Shown piece after piece: positions 59,641-64,000 of a stretch of 64,000 bases of DNA (position 1 is the stretch's first letter; every line of letters starts with the position of its first letter). A model generated the notes under the pieces. The model was not told the DNA's origin, ran no database searches, and worked only from the letters and a program-made list of their open reading frames with translations. The DNA comes from Stratiolaelaps scimitus (Eukaryota > Arthropoda > Arachnida > Mesostigmata > Laelapidae): positions 1,054,001 through 1,118,000 of the forward strand of contig JABWDB010000009.1 in the NCBI GenBank assembly GCA_019614645.1. The letters are read 5' to 3'. The position numbers were made by a program, and so were the translations under genes.

Positions 59641-61601
59641 TGATTCATAACATTAACTGAATGAACTGTGTCTGTCGGTGCGTCGCTTTTTCCGCTGCCT
59701 CGAGTCGGCAATGAAGCTGCAAGAAGTCGACAATTCCCCACCAAGATCGCCTGAATAGTACGTTTAGCAAAACTTCGTCTGAGATCAATCAGCTCCCACA
59801 GAGGTGAGATTGTCAAATATTGACAACGAACGCAACAGCGTTATTGAATATCGATATGCTCGTGAAGAAGGGGAAAAATTACCACGGTATAGCATCAGCA
59901 GCTGATACGAGAGCTGACGACGAGAATTAGTCAAATGGAAAATGATAGCCGTTCTTTAGCCAGCTGACAAGAAGCGAGGCCTTCCGTTGATCAATTACCA
60001 ACTGTAAGCCAACCTGTTCTCCTCTACCCCAAGCGTTCCTATGCACGTCCCCATACTTCAACTCAACATCGACACGACAACGACAAGCCTATACGGGATC
60101 AAGACCTACCAGGAACGGTCACCGGGTTGAAACATGTCGTCTCTTACGGCGTCCGCCACCCAGAGGTGAAACGGTACACCGACCACAGGTGAACACTGTC
60201 GAAAACTATATGAATCATTCTCGATCCGAACGTTAACGAGCAGGCAATGCCATAACAGAACTATGGAAAACACGAGAGAGAGAGAGAGAGAGAGCGCGAG
60301 AGAGGCAAGCGAAAAAAAGGAAATAGATGCTTGCTTTGTCCCTGTGCGTTCTATCATATATTTATCATTTTGCGCGCAAACGCGCGGTACGCGATATCAC
60401 CATGGTGCAGTCTATCTGAGGCTAGACGCGATGTCCACCATTTACGTATTCAGTCAGTCGTTGACGACTCGTGACCTTGTCCGCTACTCTGGACATGCAG
60501 TGGCGGTGCTGTGCGCATCGGTCCCGAGTCTCTCTATATTTGATACGGCCACCGTCAACCTAGTGGCATGATAATGGCCTTAGAAACAACCCCGGGGGTC
60601 GCTTACGACAGAAAGGCCGCTGCGGTGAGGTGGCGTTGCGGGGGGAGGCCGACAATTTTCGAAAGTTTCATAAAACGTCGCCTTCTCGCCGCACCATCCA
60701 TCCCATGACATCGTAGCTGAAATGAGATCTATATCAAATAGGCAGACGAGGCAGTATAACAATAATAATCATCATAATAGTAATAATAAGAAGAATCAAA
60801 ATGTAAATCCCCCGAAATAAATCATTGTTACAACGGGGCAACCGGGGAAAGGGTGCGACAACATCACACGAAAGTGAAACCACCCGATGCCAAAGACAAT
60901 GGGCGGCTACCTCAAGCCCAGAGCTGCTGCATTCATCCATTAAACCGAGCCGGGTTGACGTTTGCCTGACTGGCGAGCAGATATGGACGAATGGATAGTT
61001 GTATGAGGCAGCCTCGAATAGAAATTTACCTCGGCGTCCATGCATCGGTGCTTAGTGTGCAATGAGTGAGCCGACTGTGTTCGTGTGTGTTTGACCGTGT
61101 GCGCACGACTAACATGACGCGGTCCTCATTGGATTGTGGCTAGTTGACGGGGTGTGAGCTGCGAGCATATGTCTCCCTATACTGGACAGATAGTTGAGGA
61201 GCATTGCCGCTGGGTTGGAGCCTCCGATAGAGCCAGCTCCACATCAGTATCATATTAAGCACCGGTCTCCGTTGTCAGCGTGGACGAATGTGTGTCTGTG
61301 TGTGTGTGCTTCAGATCGGGGCCGTTTAGCCAGTGGGGGCAGTTCAGCTGTTATAGAGCAATGTCTGACGTTCTAGGTGTCCCAATCGACTGGCCGTTGA
61401 GCAACATCGGCGTTAGCGCGCTGTAAGTGGCCCTCCTCGAAACTAACAGAATAACGGCTTCTACAAACGGCATACCTAGTACATGCGGCTCTGAGATAGT
61501 GTGCAGTGGAACTGCGGCTGCTGCACTGCAAATCGCGGATCACTGCCGGCTGATTCGTTAGGTCTTGGCAGGCTCTAAACAACCAGAAATTCGCTTGACA
61601 G

Positions 61602-61790
61602 TCGCCTGCGGCCGCGGTAGAACGAACAGCTAACCTCGAGCCGGCTTTGCCGTCCCGACAAGCCGAACAAGCCTATGCATCCGTACAGACGCCACCGGGA
61701 CAGGCGTCTGTCCCATCGCGTCACCCTCCCGCGAGCGGCAGACGAAGCTGGTTCAGACAAAGCGCATCCTGCTCGCAGCATATCCTGTGA
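61602..61790 (+). other. Possible coding segment in a GC-rich region
   Basis: After CTTGACAG the frame reads SPAAAVERTANLEPALPSRQ, then AEQAYASVQTPPGQASVPSR, and stops at 61790. It would need an upstream exon, because a stop lies directly before it. It is GC-rich and the opposite strand is also open, so it may be chance. Confidence 0.18.
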
Positions 61791-62810
61791 ATGGAACCGG
61801 TACGCTCGACTTCGACAGGCTCCGGTCCCGAAGCACGCATGACCAGTGGCTGCTGGCGGCACCGCCAACTGCATTATCCTGCATGCGTGGATCATCATCA
61901 TCCTATGAGATAGAACAAACGGGAAAAAAAAGAGTGCTCGCTAACGTGAACACCTCGCCACGGTGCAGTGGCACCGGGTAACGCGTGGGTATGCATGGAC
62001 ACAGACAGATCCACAGGCTAATGTGTAGGAGGCATATGTGTGGGTGTGTTTGAAGTGTGTCTGTGTGCGTTTGTGTGGGTGTGTTTGTGTGGTGTTTGTA
62101 CGTGTTTGCCGGGGCTGAGCGTGTGACCCACAGGAAGTTCGGGAGAGGGAGATGAAATGCGAAGAGTTCCTCGCGTTCAAGCTCCCTCCGATTCGCGATG
62201 ACTGGCTATCGGGCAGCCAGCTGTTCTGACAACGCCAGCAACCGTAGCTCATTGGTGAAACAGCTCACCTGAACGGTACACTGCTAAGCTGTTTCGGACG
62301 GCATTGACGCGACGGCTCGGAGCTTCGTCACTCCTCCGCGTCCTGTGTCTAGTCAGTCAACCGCCAGCTTGTGGCCGATCCAATTCTAGTAGGCGTGCAG
62401 GCTTTCAATCGAGCACCGGATAGAGGATCTCGACTCGGGTAGAGGTAACGCCCTCGCCAACACCGATAGATCATCAATAGGCTCTTGTTCGGACAAACGC
62501 GAAGCGACCGTCGATTCGAACGCATCACAACCCCGCCATCATCCTGTGCTTCTGCAGTGTGACAGCTGTGGAAAGTCGCTTCTTCCGAGGACACCACGTT
62601 GAACTACCCGCGACACACTGACAAACATTGAAAAACTTCATGGGACCAGCAGGTCACCAATGGATATGACGCATTCGTTTCACTCCAGCAGCGGATACGG
62701 CAGTTTTTATTTTCGGTGTTGAGAGCGTTCAGCTCGGTAGGTAAATCGATCGGAACTCTCAACAGTGTTATACGCAACGTAGAAAAGAGAACCGTGCAAT
62801 TCCTCGTGGA

Positions 62811-63092
62811 ATGCACAAGCCGAACTGGCGGCTGCAGGTGTTACGAACCGGGACCCGACAGAGCGTCGTAACGCACGCCCCACAAGCCTGTGCAAACACG
62901 GGCGAGTTTGACGTTCAGGTGATCGACAGCAGGCGTTTTGTGCGAAGGTGTGAGACTACACGGGTCAGTGCCACGAAGATAGTGTTCACCAGTCGAGTGT
63001 CAAATGAACGAAGTGTCGACGTGCTGAAGATGAGGAGGTACACGGATATCAGCACCGTGGATATATTCGACCTCTTGGATACTGATCTGTAA
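62811..63092 (+). other. Possible 93-residue open frame
   Basis: It starts at ATG 62811 and ends FDLLDTDL with TAA. The second half (EFDVQVIDSRRFVRRC, KIVFTSRVSNERSVDVLK) has protein-like composition. No domain is recognised, and the minus strand is also open over much of it. Confidence 0.2.
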
Positions 63093-64000
63093 TCAAGACG
63101 GTAAGCTTCGCCAGCTACGACACTTGTAGACCTCACCTGTAGATTTCGCGGAGATTTGCTGAGGTGATCTCTGCCTTTCGGAATACATGCACGTCTACGA
63201 AAAACTGTGGGCTATGATAATTATATTTTATTGCTTTCAGTCAATATTTTATTACTTTAATTACTTCGGGTGCATGACGTCACCGCGGGGTCAGTATCTT
63301 CTTCAAAGCAGTAACATTAAAATGTTTCGATGATATCTTGAACGTTAAGCTCGGCCGTGAGTCATTGAAACCTGTCCTCATCATCGTGAAGCGAGACTCC
63401 ATGGAGTTCCGTACAGAATGCACGAAATTGGGTGGCTCGCTGATGAGCACAGTGGCAGATGCGCCTCGGGATACGTCGTGGATATATTTACGATAGTTCT
63501 TCGCTAGCTAGTCCAAATGTTAGCTATTTGGGAAGCACCGTATTGGTATATACAAAATTCATCATTTATTGACACGATATTCTGTTATACATAAGTAGAT
63601 ACCTAGTAAAATGGCACAATAGTCAATCGGGGGTTCAACTGTAAAACATGTAGAGTCAGCTCGTATGAAAAATACAGGGCGCTATCACGAGTTCAACCCT
63701 AACTGTTCGTGTAAATATATACACATGGGTATTATATACAGGATAACTATTTTCGAGGTCGATTGCGACTCCCGGCACTAAACGATGCAAGAGATTTCCG
63801 CGCTAAGTCTCGGAAACTAGTGCATTAGTCGAATAGACGCCGTCTCATGATGGATGCCGAAACGAGCTAGGCAATCATTAACTAAGCAAATCTTGATTAA
63901 CTAATCAAGAGATCCGACCCGTTGTAGGACAGTTCGATTGGTCAACCCGAAAGCCGAAGTATTGAGACGCAATGTGCAGTGTATTCACGTATACTTCCAT

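Larger units (their letters stand above)
50446..64000. other. No confidently supported gene; GC-rich patches and repeats
   Basis: GC- and CpG-rich patches occur at about 51,240-51,530, 52,080-52,760, 55,770-55,870, 57,720-58,050 and 61,590-62,620, each with overlapping open frames on both strands. They may be promoters or first exons of genes extending beyond the window. Microsatellites lie at 52974-53012 (TA), 54200-54236 (TA-rich), 58245-58285 (GTT/GCT) and 60277-60293 (GA). Weak coding candidates are listed separately. Confidence 0.5.

Noticed and set aside
1..64000. CRISPR arrays, bacterial operons or prophage
   Set aside because: The sequence is clearly eukaryotic, with spliced genes and SINEs; no regularly spaced repeats were seen.

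Overview
The window is eukaryotic nuclear DNA. It holds a few intron-rich genes with GT-AG junctions, long non-coding stretches, many (TA)n microsatellites and tRNA-derived SINEs. Gene content (an ACBD3/GCP60 orthologue and a divergent synaptotagmin) and the loose layout suggest an arthropod. A mite or other chelicerate would fit, but nothing in the sequence proves the lineage.

Layout. 1-6.9 kb is non-coding with microsatellites. 6.9-14.2 kb (minus strand) is a complete seven-exon ACBD3/GCP60 gene of 623 predicted residues. It has an acyl-CoA-binding domain, a Gln-rich segment, a long His-rich low-complexity exon and a C-terminal GOLD domain. 14.2-15.5 kb is GC-rich and probably its promoter. 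16.5-23.1 kb (plus strand) holds six phase-compatible exons of an unrecognised gene: a Ser/Thr/Pro-rich mucin-like part followed by a Lys/Ala-rich, cysteine-containing C-terminal part. Its first exon was not found. 23.1-34.1 kb is mainly repeats plus a probable 5' non-coding exon near 26.1 kb. 34.1-40.1 kb (plus strand) is a complete eight-exon synaptotagmin-like gene of 489 residues (one membrane segment, C2A, C2B) in which most calcium-binding aspartates are missing. 42.0-50.4 kb (minus strand) holds an unrecognised small gene whose N-terminus is hydrophobic and which carries four cysteines and a basic tail. 50.4-64 kb has no gene I can support firmly, only GC-rich patches, two weak coding candidates and a LINE-like fragment.

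Mobile DNA. Two SINE families are clear. SINE-A is complete at 19,681-19,930, with pol III A and B boxes, and has several 3'-end copies, three of them with visible target-site duplications. SINE-B ends in TTAATAAACC(A)-type text. One SINE-A fragment sits inside a SINE-B copy, flanked by a 16-bp duplication, which gives their relative age.

The recognised genes do not form a pathway. ACBD3 (Golgi) and the synaptotagmin-like protein (membrane trafficking) share only a broad cell-biological theme. All exon joins come from reading splice signals and phase by eye, and no transcript data were available.
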